Shown here piece by piece: positions 55,545 through 64,000 of a stretch of DNA of 64,000 nt (positions are counted from its first letter, which is position 1; each line of letters begins with the position of its first letter). Below the pieces are notes generated by a model, which ran no database searches, was not told the DNA's origin, and saw only the letters and a list, made by a program, of their open reading frames with translations. This stretch comes from Topomyia yanbarensis. Lineage: Eukaryota; Arthropoda; Insecta; Diptera; Culicidae. Location of the stretch: the NCBI RefSeq assembly GCF_030247195.1, contig NC_080672.1, forward strand, positions 401,839,037-401,903,036. Reading direction: 5' to 3'. The position numbers and the translations under genes are program-made.

Positions 55545-56945
55545 GTAAGATCGATGGTTCGAGTTGGTTCGATTGGATTGGACGGATTCGGAAGGCTTTC
55601 TGTACGCATTTGGTTCGTGTATCAAGTGTGCGCTGCTATCGTAAATTGGTTTTATTGCATTTCTTGAGGGACATCACCCTTGTTATGATCGTTTATTTAC
55701 TCGCAAAGGAAACAATAAGTGATGTGAAGTGTTTCGTGATTTATTGTAGAAGCGAGTACTGTTAAACTGTCAACTGTCAACTACAAGTTATTAAAAAGTT
55801 GAAAACATGCCAAGGTTACGGAATGTATACCAAAACTCCGAAACGTTTCTTCAAGTACGGTACCTTGAGGGGAAACAACTCCGAGGCGCGTGAAAGTCGC
55901 ACAGTGAGAGTGCATACGACAAACATAAATAAATAACAAACTCTTGTACATGAGAAATGACTATAAACACTGCAGCCAGGCTGTCGGTTGGTTGGTTGGT
56001 TGGTTGGCTGGTGAAATTCGTGGCGAGAAATGCACATGTCACATCAACATTTTCGTTGAAACAGGTTCGGTTCGGCGGAGAGTGATGTTTTGTTCCAGAG
56101 CACGCGGCCCGTCCCGGAGGGTTGAAACTGAAAGCAAAGCAGACGTGGTTATTTTGGTTTCGCACATGTCACTTGTTTCGAACCTTTCCACGGCTCACCG
56201 CCGCAGTCAGGCGACAAAAGAAAACACCAGCGTAAGGCCGCCACATCAGCCAGCGGAATTGATGATTAGATTTGTAAAGTACAATAAGGAGGTTGGTACC
56301 CGTTCGTGTTTTTCTGTGTTGTTACAGTTTTTACTACATTTCGCGAGCTCACGAAACGTGATCATGCGATGTAAACAGACCGGCCTCGCCGGAATTGGAG
56401 AGTTTGCCAGTGAGAGTTACGATGTATTTACGATAGAATAGTTTTTTTTGTGGAATTCAGCACACAGCGTTGAAGTTTCCTGGAATGCGCGCTTTGCTAT
56501 ACAGTAATAAGAATTATGCAAGTACACACACTGTTTTGGTTGGCAGGTTTGAATAATAACCAGCTCGACAGGACGGTTCCAGACACGTAGTGAAAGACAC
56601 GCGTACGAATTCATTTTAATTTTTAACACGTCTCAGGTTTTGGTAGTTTTTAAAGCAGATGGTTCAACAAGGTGGCCTTCAGGTACAACTTATTAACTGA
56701 TGGACTTAATAGTGGAACGATGGGGACATTAGGGACGACTACATAAACAATTCGCTTTATAAAATCCGAAACAGTTCAGTTTGATGAGCAACCGTTGGTA
56801 GATTAGACTGCGTGAATTTTCAATACACTACATGTCTCGCTTAAAATTGATGAATATGAAAATTAGTTAAAATGAGATTCACTCCATCCCTAAATATGGA
56901 AAAATCCATGAAAAATACGATGGGATGTTTTCGACTGGTGATTAA
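55545..56945. other. Unique DNA, possibly intronic
   Basis: A 166-codon plus-strand frame (55944-56441) and an overlapping minus-strand frame (55851-56165) have no known domain and include a TTGG-repeat stretch (55985-56010). They look like chance frames in moderately GC-rich DNA. No repeat element was seen. Confidence 0.35.
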
Positions 56946-56948
56946 ATA

Positions 56949-57085
56949 ATCTAAGGTGAGTTTCGGCAGTGTCGATTTTTGTCGAGCCCTGAAGAAGGCC
57001 CAAACCGCGGGGCGAAACGTTGGCGAAGATAGATAAATAATCGACGCAAAGATATTTGACTGTACTGCCGAAACTCACCTTAGAT
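56949..57085. mobile_element. 137-bp MITE with perfect 22-bp ends
   Basis: ATCTAAGGTGAGTTTCGGCA at the left (22 bp, 56949-56970) is perfectly inverted at 57064-57085. The centre has CCTGAAGAAGGCCC and GCGAAACGTTGG (56988-57024), a phrase pair that recurs in many animal repeats and resembles a hammerhead core (CTGAAGA...GAAA) with an imperfect stem II. No target duplication is obvious. Confidence 0.8.
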
Positions 57086-57289
57086 CATGAAAAATACTTC
57101 ATCGAAAACACCATTTACCCTGAGAAAATGGATTAACACCTAGTCGATGTTGTCTTTCGCAACGCAACACCGGTAGCCCTGACTCACCCCGGCAGGCCCA
57201 AAAACATTGAACGTCACATCGTATCGTGCGCGTGTTACTGTTGAATTGGTAATAAACCTTCAACATTTTATAATTTTCAAATTAAAAAG

Positions 57290-57630
57290 CACCAACGCCG
57301 TACGCTCCGCGGATGGGTAATTGTGGCTCGAATTGTTCGCTGCTATTGATGGCCATGCGCGAGAAAATAGCTTCTCAAGGCCTTACGGTGGCCCCCAAAA
57401 AGTTCCATCCTAATAATGGTATCTTAGCTGTTGCTGCAGACCATTCTTTCATCGCTTTCCTATAACCTACTTCACCGTGTCGTCGCTAGGTATGGCCATC
57501 GTTTCAAACGAAACTTGCCAACCGAAAAGAAGAAGGAAGTCCTTACTGCTTGGAGCGAAGTTTTCTACAAGCCATCGGCGTTCAAACGGGAAATGGAGCC
57601 ACTTTGCACTGACAACAATAACAATTAATT
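57290..57630 (+). CDS. Possible host coding pieces, unrecognised
   Basis: Two plus-strand frames lie close together. One from ATG 57314 reads MGNCGSNCSLLLMAMREKIA then SQGLTVAPKKFHPNNG and stops near 57464. The other, after a CTAG acceptor-like site at 57490, reads GHRFKRNLPTEKKKEVLTAW then SEVFYKPSAFKREMEPLCTD to a stop at 57628. A pyrimidine-rich stretch (57440-57475) precedes that site, so the second could be a terminal exon. The MGNC start would suit N-myristoylation. Neither matches a family I know; they may be unrelated or chance. Confidence 0.25.
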
Positions 57631-57649
57631 AACGCCGCGCGCCGATCCG

Positions 57650-57930
57650 TGATATATCCCCCGCAGCAGCGGAGAAGTTCAGCTGATAAATAACTCCAGC
57701 CAAGTATGGTGCTTTAGTTAACCTTTGGCCTGCGGCGGGACGCGACGCGACGACGGACGCCGACGACGGTATAATTGTTTGTGTAACATTGCCGCCGCCG
57801 CTGCGCGCTGGTTGCCATGTCGAGGCGATGGTGCGGGTGTTGAATTGCTTTTTCGCGGTGCATTATGTGACCTAGCTAACATTGTCAGTGGTTTACGAAC
57901 CAAAGCTTTGAACAATTAAGCTTTGGGATT
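57650..57930. other. GC-rich CpG-dense patch
   Basis: GCGGCGGGACGCGACGCGAC (57733-57752) and GCCGCCGCCGCTGCGCGCTG stand out against A+T-rich surroundings. Short frames on both strands are composition-driven. A promoter or exon of the possible gene at 57.3 kb is plausible but unproven. Confidence 0.3.
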
Positions 57931-58299
57931 GCATTGCGTTCATTAGTTTAAAATGAATTGTTTTTTTCGAGCTTATAAGGTAAATGATATATTGTACCAT
58001 TTTGGATTCATTTTTCATTAACAAAAATCCTTAAAAAAATAATTCGAGGTTTGTTATCCTACTAACTTTTCGAGAAACAGCTCACTTCGTTCCTTTTGGT
58101 TCAATTACGTTTCAGAAAATTTACAAATCCAAATACAAATACAAATGTAATATTTTATTTGTGTGTTTGTTATTGGATTTTTCACGCGAAGTAATGTGTC
58201 TCTTCCTAAAACTGAAAAAATCCGTCCAAAATTCATGAACAAAAGATCACGATTTCGTGAGCTGAACGATTTACGTAAAACCTGGAAACAGCCTACATT

Positions 58300-59400
58300 C
58301 AAACGATGTTCATGATTTCAGGAACTTATTCGCGATTTTTGTGAATTCTCATCACATTACCGTGCTATTTTTCATAAGTTTATTATCGGAATTTTCTGTC
58401 AGAATAGCGGGAATTATGGTCATGATTTCGGGATCTCAGTCGCGATTTCCGTAATTTCTATTCACGTTATCGTGATATTTTATTCATGAGTAGAGTGATT
58501 CAATGATTCTGGATCTTAGTCACGATTTTTGATATTTTAATAACGAGTAATGTGATTTACGTTTATGATTTCAGGAACTTTGTCATAATTTTAATAATTT
58601 CTATTCACGTTGTCGTGAAATTTTAGTCACGAGTTTATGTTTATTTATGTTCATTATTTCAGGATCTTAGTCACGATTTTTGTTATTTTTGTCACGAGTT
58701 GTGTGATTTTTTTCATGATTTCAGGATCTTAGTTACGATTTTCGTTCACGTTATCGTAATTTCTCTTCACCTCATCGCGAGCTGTTATTTTTTGGTTGCT
58801 ATCGGTTTTTTTACTGGAAGTAACGTGACTATATTAGCTGGATCATAAAAGTGCGGTAGTCGCGGTATTCGTTTTCTGTCTAGTCATCACACTAAACCTT
58901 ATTAAATGAATAACGATGTTCGAAGTCCTAATAGTTTTCTTGTATCTACTGCTCGTACCTATTACTGGTAGCAGCTTGACATTTCATGAAAAAGTCTATT
59001 GAATAAAGTTTATTCCAAGAATAATACTTTAAATTTTGCGAAAGAGTTCACGTGAAAATTTCATTACCATGTTGCATGAAATTGAAAGTGATTAGGGATA
59101 TCTTCTAAATATCATCAGCACGTAAAACGGATCGTAAATTATGAACCAGTTCACGAATACATGAATATTTTGTAATTTCGTGAACTATTTCACGAGCACG
59201 AATGGAAAATCGTGACTGTTATACTAGGAATCATGAACCAGTTCACGAATACATGAATAATATTTTATGATTTTGTGAACTATTTCACGAGCACGGATGG
59301 TATGTTCCTAAATCTATGAATCACAAGATGAGTCAACCTTTGGTTTTATGAAAAATGTTCATAAAGTTGTGAACTAGTTCACGTACAGAGAATCGATTTA
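58300..59400. repeat. Degenerate ATGATTTCAGGATCTTAGTC repeats
   Basis: The phrase CATGATTTCAGGATCTTAGT followed by CACGATTTTTG recurs with changes near 58312, 58420, 58501, 58564, 58650 and 58712, spaced 60-110 bp. A second word set (GAACCAGTTCACGAATACATG...GTGAACTATTTCACGAGCAC) repeats at 59142 and 59230. Many TCACGA/TCGTGA pairs make the region rich in small inverted repeats. Related phrases appear at 61035-61210. Confidence 0.6.
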
Positions 59401-59760
59401 TTAATGACATGGCGGAATCAGTGATTGATATTCACAAAACAAATTTTCACTAAAAATAGCGTTATGCGAGCATTACGGGAAATTGAAAATAATTATAATG
59501 TACATGATTTTTGTTGATGGTCCTATTTTCGTAACGTAAAAACTGGATTGTTTCAGAACTAATGGCATATTATTCACGATTTTGGGAACAATTTTGTTCC
59601 GTGACCCTTAAATGCACCATGTTTTGTGCGGAAAATGTCAAGAATGTTTGAATTTACGTAAAGGCATAAAGCAATAATTTCATTTTACCAAACTTATAGT
59701 ATTTTGATAGTATATTTTTCAGTGAACAAAAACAAGCATAAGTTTATAAAAATATATTGA
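59400..59760. other. A+T-rich DNA, no gene seen
   Basis: No recognisable feature. Confidence 0.45.
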
Positions 59761-59989
59761 TAATTTTTTATTTAACGACTTCCCAGATTAATTTGGTATG
59801 CTTTGTGATATAGTGGCGGTTTAAAGATGATGGGGTTGAGAGTGGTGAGGGTATGAGGGCTGGATAGGGTGGTGGTCTGAGGGGTGATTTAAGGGGGGCG
59901 GGGGTAACCCCTCTCTGTGTATCCTCATTTATGCCCCTGTTAAATTCCAGAAACCTTATGCCAGTCAAAAAAAAATTTTGGCCCTGGCC

Positions 59990-60620
59990 GCGATTAGGTT
60001 GACGGTTTTCAGAATGATTGCATAACCTTTCTATATGAGAAAGGAAAAAATGTGCTAAAATCCAAAAAGGTGAATTTTCGTCAAATTATTTTTTCGAGTT
60101 TGCATCAAATCTCGACGTTTCATGCACCTTAGAGACATTTGGCATTAAAAATAAAAATTATATTTTTAATTTTTCCTATAGTTTATATAGAAAATTTCTG
60201 TGTGGCCGCACTCTTAATCCTCCGGCACTCGCGCGAATGGCTCCCCGAATGAGCAGCCGCTGGTGCTGGAAGAAGATTTCACTAGAGTTTCGGAAGGTGT
60301 AGCACAAAATACAACGGCGCGAGTGCCGAAAGGTTAAACCCGTAATTCCGGAACCAGAATTCCGATCGATACAAAATTCAATAGCAGCCGATGGGAAGGT
60401 TGTACCTTTCATTTGAGACTATATTTTGGGCAAATCGGCCTATATTTTGGCCATCTCTTAGAAAAATGAGTGACATTTTTGACACATACGCGCACATATA
60501 CAGACTTTTTCCGATCTCAACGAATTGAGTCGAATGGGATATGACACTCGGCTCTCCCGGCCGATATTAGGTTGACGTTTTCAGAGTGATTACATAACCT
60601 TTCTATATGAAAAAGCCAAA
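59990..60620 (-). repeat. Dispersed ACCGAGGCCC repeat, minus strand
   Basis: The complement shows the head twice (CCTTTCTCATATAGAAAGG-like phrases at 60028-60047 and 60596-60615), the ATCTCAACGAATTGAGTCGA phrase (60514-60533), the GT-rich tail (60482-60503) and the body phrase TTCATTTGAGACTATATTTTG (60406-60426). It is interrupted by a TTAA-target MITE at 60214-60337. The preceding 59780-59960 stretch resembles the DNA before the array at 35 kb. Confidence 0.7.
60214..60337. mobile_element. TTAA-target (piggyBac-type) MITE, nested
   Basis: Ends TTAATCCTCCGGCACTCGCG (60214 on) and its inverse ending GAGTGCCGAAAGGTTAA (to 60337) are imperfect inverted repeats of about 22 bp including TTAA. Deleting the element and one TTAA restores GCACTC-TTAA-ACCCGTAATTCCGGA, the sequence other copies of the host repeat have here (CGCACTCTTCA...CTCCGGAACC). 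TTAA duplication is the signature of piggyBac transposases. No coding capacity. Confidence 0.8.
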
Positions 60621-61210
60621 AAGGAATCGTTAACGTACGAGAAAAATTAATTACAATCAATTGAAAAAAAAAATTGAAGAACATCGGTTGAGAGGTTTTT
60701 TCGCAATCGTGATCACGGAAAAACCATTTTCGGAAAAACGACATTTCGAGGAAATCGAGTTTAAAATTTCTAGTCACCACTGCTCTTAGTAGACGAAGCG
60801 CTGTAATTTTCGATCTATTTCTGGGATCTCTATCAAAATTTGGAAAAATATTTTCAAAGAGTTGCACTTTCAGATAAAGTAATAAAAACATCAATTTTTT
60901 TTTAAAAATAAGAAGGCATGTAACTCCTTAAAACAACATTGCAAAAACTATCTCTAAATCTTCATAGTGGCTATTAAAGCTATGAGACAGCTCTCAAAAA
61001 ATTTAGAAAAAATGATTTACACCTTTAAGGGTTAATGGTTTCATGAACTTTGTCACTATTTTGCTAATTTCTATTTTTGCTACCATAATATTTTATTCTA
61101 GAATTTTCTCTCGGATTTTTTCAAGCATAGTAATATGAATCAAAAATGATTTCAAGAAGTTAATCACGATTATCGCAATTAATATGTTCGTTAACGTAAT
61201 ATTTTATTCT
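60620..61210. other. A+T-rich DNA, no gene seen
   Basis: Short unrecognised frames. The end (61035-61210) shares words with the repeats at 58.3-58.8 kb. Confidence 0.4.
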
Positions 61211-61214
61211 AGGT

Positions 61215-61455
61215 TACAGGATTGTGGGCCGCTATTTTCCAGTTTTCTTTACGCCTGCCTGCTTTCTTCAATCCCCATGCCTTATGACCGTACAGAGTAA
61301 GGGGGTGTATCAGATTTGCCTAGATCAAGTTTTGTGCGAGTATGTAGACTACGGGGTTTTAGATCGGAACGCAAACCATAGGAAGTCCTATCCGCAACTG
61401 CAGCAAGCCTTTTTATCTCACTTCTACAACAATCATATCACATATTTCAGTGTTT
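61215..61455 (-). pseudogene. RTE-type ORF2, C-terminal part
   Basis: The minus strand reads SEIKRLAAVADRTSYGLRS then LKPRSLHTRTKLDLGKSDTP and, after a shift, KAWGLKKA. This matches the REVKRRIAAANRAFYGLR..LRSR.L...TK..LYKTLIRPV..YGHEAW block at the end of RTE-clade reverse transcriptases. Together with 61670-62030 it forms one minus-strand element. Confidence 0.65.
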
Positions 61456-61499
61456 CAAGATATATGAAGCTTCTGTATTTGCTTCACGTGATACCGCTC

Positions 61500-61665
61500 G
61501 GGAAAAGCCTTTTGCTTTAGACGTTCACGTACGTATCGTGTGACTATTTAGATTATTGTGTCCATCTAGTGTCAATTTGGATACTAGTTTAGATACAAAA
61601 TCTAACTTGGCTCCAAGATGGTGCTAGTTACTCAGTAAATGAAGTCGAAATATAGAAAAATTTCC
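61500..61665 (+). repeat. Diverged copy of palindromic hammerhead-like repeat, nested
   Basis: CTAGTGTCAATTTGGATACT, AACTTGGCTCCAAGATGGTG and TGAAGTCGAAATATAG follow the order of the palindrome at 32939-33158. The core near 61631-61650 has lost CTGATGA (CAGTAAATGA). It separates two parts of an RTE element and so inserted into it. Confidence 0.5.
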
Positions 61666-61669
61666 TCTA

Positions 61670-62030
61670 CTGGAAATCATATTGCGTTCCTTTGCACATC
61701 ATATCTACGTATCTTCTACGAGCGATATGCTCAATGATATACTAGAGAGAGTGTACCATCCTGCTTCAATACATTCTACATCACAAACAGGTCGATTTTC
61801 TCTCAGGCTATTTTGACGTTTGATTTTGACCCATTTAGCACCATGCAAATAAACCTAAATAGTTTTGTTGGACAGTCATATTTATGCATTATCCACAACA
61901 ACTCGTTTTGTTTCACTGAATCGTACGTCGCATTGAAATCCACAAACTGATGATGAATCCACAACTTGTGTTTCCTGAATTCATCCAGAATTTGTCCCAA
62001 GGTAAACATCTGCCGGCTGTTCAGAGTTTA
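61670..62030 (-). pseudogene. RTE-type ORF2, polymerase motif A region
   Basis: The frame at 61803-62009 reads HHQFVDFNATYDSVKQNELL then IMHKYDCPTKLFRFICMVL and NGSKSNVKIA. This is the FVDF.AAYDSV block holding the first catalytic aspartate, followed by the DGSKS.V.I segment. Downstream (to 61680) LKQDGTLS-like residues replace the QGD.LS.LLFNIAL block. The YADD box is not found. Conserved blocks lie in the order of RTE-clade enzymes; the polymerase would copy element RNA at a nicked target. Dead copy. Confidence 0.75.
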
Positions 62031-62039
62031 GAAACAACA

Positions 62040-62610
62040 AAAGAAGATTTTTTTCATTTTCTATTGGCAACTAGATAGCAAACATGCGTTATAAAGCGCG
62101 TTGCTTGCTCGGAGCGAATCCTACAGCTTATATCCTTCTACATTTCCAGCTACGTGACATCTGCGAAAAACCGATAATGATAAACCGGCGTCCTTTCGTT
62201 AAGTAGGCTTATCATCAATACTACCCGTCCATCCTATCTTTTATCCATCTCCTGAACGATGGATTTAAGGACAGCCGGTAAAGGTGATTATCGTGCTGTT
62301 GAGGTTTCAATATAGATGCATGAGTCCAATTGGTACAATACAGTACATAAAAAATGCGACAAACTCTGCAATTACACCTTTTGTAAATAATTCAGCTATC
62401 TAAATTACTTTTTGGCTATATTTTCTGAAAATTGACAGCCAATAATATTACCAATAACATGTACAATGTACAGGTATTATCCACAAACGTTTAGTTAATT
62501 GATTTTAGCGTGTATCTGATAAACTACACAACTGTCAAAATAGACAAAAAATGCTCCAAGGCATTCATTAATTTATTTCAGTTCGCTTTTTTCTATCAAA
62601 CTCGTTTTTC
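62040..62610. other. A+T-rich DNA, no gene seen
   Basis: It may include more of the decayed RTE element upstream of motif A, but nothing is readable. Confidence 0.4.
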
Positions 62611-62613
62611 TGT

Positions 62614-63056
62614 TGTTAAAGGGGGGGGGGGGGATAAGGGTTTCTACAAGAAAAAAAATCACATTTGTATGCGATTTTTTTTAGAATTTTGGGTAAAGCA
62701 AATTGACCAAAACTTTTATTTATTATAAAGTCTCATTTCAATCACATTCTGTAATTTTTTCATGCAAAAATATCGACAAGCGACTCGGCGATGAAGCTTT
62801 TTGTAGAACATCTCTGGAAAACACACGATTTGCGGTGTTAACTGCCATTCAAAAACTACTTAACCGATTTATTTCAAATTTTGCACACACATTCTATGTA
62901 AAAAATGCCAAGCCCCCACGTTGAGTTTTTTTTTAAATAATTGTAAATTACAGAATGTTATTGAAATGATCAATTCGCTTCGCCCAAAGTTAAAAAAAAA
63001 TCGCTGCGTATTTTTTTTCTAGCAGAAATCCTTACCCTTCTCCCCCTTAACATTTG
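62614..63056. mobile_element. 440-bp palindromic MITE with G-run and TTAA ends
   Basis: The left end GTTAAAGGGGGGGGGGGGGG...ATAAGGGTTTCTAC (62616-62650) and right end CAGAAATCCTTACCCTTCTC...CCCCTTAAC (63024-63051) are inverted relatives, and similarity continues inward (AAAATCACATTTGTATGCGA against TCGCTGCGTATTTTTTTTCT). A better-preserved inner pair, CATTTCAAT.ACATTCTGTA, lies at 62735-62756 and 62944-62969. TTAA at both outer ends suggests a piggyBac-type target. No coding capacity. Confidence 0.6.
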
Positions 63057-63084
63057 AAACAACTAGTTATGAAGAAATCGTAAA

Positions 63085-63265
63085 TGTTTTGGACAAACAA
63101 ATCGCGTGATCGCTGAGCAGTTTGACATCTGTCATACAACGGTAGGAAGGATTTATGATAGGTTTTTGCAAATCAACTCGACGGAAAGGGAATTAGGAAG
63201 CGGCCAGCAATGTATATTGATTCGGATTGCCGAAAATTATATCTCAGGATGCGCTCATATTATAT
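63085..63265 (+). pseudogene. Tc1/mariner-type helix-turn-helix fragment
   Basis: The plus strand reads AEQFDICHTTVGRIYDRFLQ then INSTERELGSGQ. This is the second helix-turn-helix of the DNA-binding part of Tc1/mariner-like transposases (A..F.IS..TV.RI..R....G....GSGRP), where a GRP-like AT hook normally follows. No DDE catalytic domain follows within the window, so it is a fragment. Confidence 0.6.
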
Positions 63266-63269
63266 TGAG

Positions 63270-64000
63270 ATGATAAGTGTTTTTTATGTAAAAATGTCTG
63301 AGGAACACGATGGCATTACAGTTTTTAAAATTAAAATATATGTATTGAGAGAAAAATTAACTTTTAATATTCAATCATTTTTTTAGACTCCTTGAACAAT
63401 TTTCTTCTAAAGCCATCTTTCGGTTTGATTCTAGAGTACATAGAACCGGAGATATGATCAAAAGAAAATCAAGGGTTTTTGCAATTTGCCAAAACGGGGA
63501 GTGCTCCCATGACCCAAGGGGTGGTCAAATTGACACAAAAATTTGGGGTTTTATTTATTGGCCCTAGATGAACAATTCCTCCAAATTTGGTTCAAATCCG
63601 TGAAGGTCGATTTCAAGTTTGCATCTTTTTTTGATCACTTCGCGTGGAATGACCCGTATATTTGTTCCATTCAATTTGGTGAAAGGTCAAAAATAAAAAA
63701 AACATCATAAACAGTTATACAGGGTGTTTGGTTCATGGTTCAAAATCTTTCGGAAGGTGCTAGGGGATCTAATTTGTGGATAAATATCTTTCTACATACC
63801 AACATATAACAACCATTATAGAGTTATTGAACTTTATCAGTAAATATCATGCATTGTATTAAAGTTATGATTTGAAAGCATTTACAAAAAGATCTCATTT
63901 TAATTTCGGTTCTCTATTACCCCTCCAAAGATTCTAAACCATAAAGCAAGTACCCCATATCAGGATAAATCAGTTTAAAGATACTATTAACAAAAACCAT
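63270..64000. other. A+T-rich DNA; possible element edge at 63719
   Basis: TACAGGGTGTTTGGTTCATG at 63719-63738 resembles the ACAGGGTG-type start of several insect DNA elements. The matching end would lie beyond the window. No gene was seen. Confidence 0.3.

Noticed and set aside
55944..56441. 165-codon plus-strand frame
   Set aside because: No domain, a TTGG-repeat stretch, an overlapping antisense frame and no supporting start or splice evidence.

Overview
The window looks like gene-poor nuclear DNA of a mosquito (Diptera: Culicidae, probably culicine or a close relative). The reasons are: A+T-rich non-coding background; several dispersed repeats whose style I know from mosquito genomes; RTE-, Jockey/R1/I-like and Tc1-like transposon remnants; tRNA-derived SINEs; and only tiny open frames outside repeats. 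The species call is inference from repeat style, not from a host gene. No rRNA gene, functional tRNA gene, CRISPR array or bacterial operon was seen, and no complete host protein-coding gene could be recognised. The stretch is most simply intergenic DNA and/or large introns, with a few places that look like promoters or first exons (about 8.06 kb, 43.4-44.6 kb, 54.98-55.54 kb, 57.3-57.9 kb).

Layout. 0-1.2 kb: plain A+T-rich DNA. 1.24-4.15 kb: a giant foldback of tandem units. 5.16-6.72 kb: a terminal-inverted-repeat element followed by a 780-bp foldback. 8.03-8.11 kb: possible promoter plus first exon. 8.66 and 16.5 kb: two copies of one tRNA-derived SINE. 9.34-11.12 kb: a TA-flanked inverted-repeat element holding a GC-rich tandem block. 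11.1-12.8 kb: RTE-type reverse-transcriptase scraps. 13.5-14.8 kb: first copy of an ORF1-only retroelement. 17.3-19.6 kb: a decamer satellite. 20.8-25.0 kb: a composite block holding a gutted non-LTR element. 25.9-27.5 kb: non-repetitive, GC-richer DNA with a POU/homeodomain site cluster. 28.16-29.40 kb: a complete ORF1-only retroelement with a perfect 15-bp target duplication. 30.9-32.3 kb: a 1.4-kb CATGCT hexamer array. 32.7-33.2 kb: a hairpin MITE and a palindrome whose arm carries a hammerhead-ribozyme-like core. 34.0-34.95 kb: reverse transcriptase plus RNase H remnant. 35.2-38.7 kb: tandem ~330-bp dispersed repeats with a TATG microsatellite. 38.9-42.5 kb: a third ORF1-only copy interrupted by two insertions. 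45.26-46.93 kb: a Tc1-like transposon with doubled inverted repeats. 49.1 and 50.8 kb: MITEs. 52.5-53.8 kb: a repeat holding a CRE/TATA/initiator promoter that abuts a long RNA hairpin. 55 kb: a divergent promoter with an RFX X-box-like site between two possible first exons. 57-64 kb: more MITEs, satellite-like repeats, an RTE remnant and a transposase fragment.

How it fits together. Most of the DNA is layered transposable elements, and nested insertions give relative ages: a TA-target MITE sits inside an ORF1-only element, a TTAA-target MITE inside a dispersed repeat, and a palindromic repeat inside an RTE remnant. The most interesting signals are the ORF1-only retroelement, which must be mobilised in trans if it moves; the hammerhead-like palindromic family; and the promoter-hairpin unit at 52.8 kb. 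All coding calls rest on reading translations by eye; no database search was possible.
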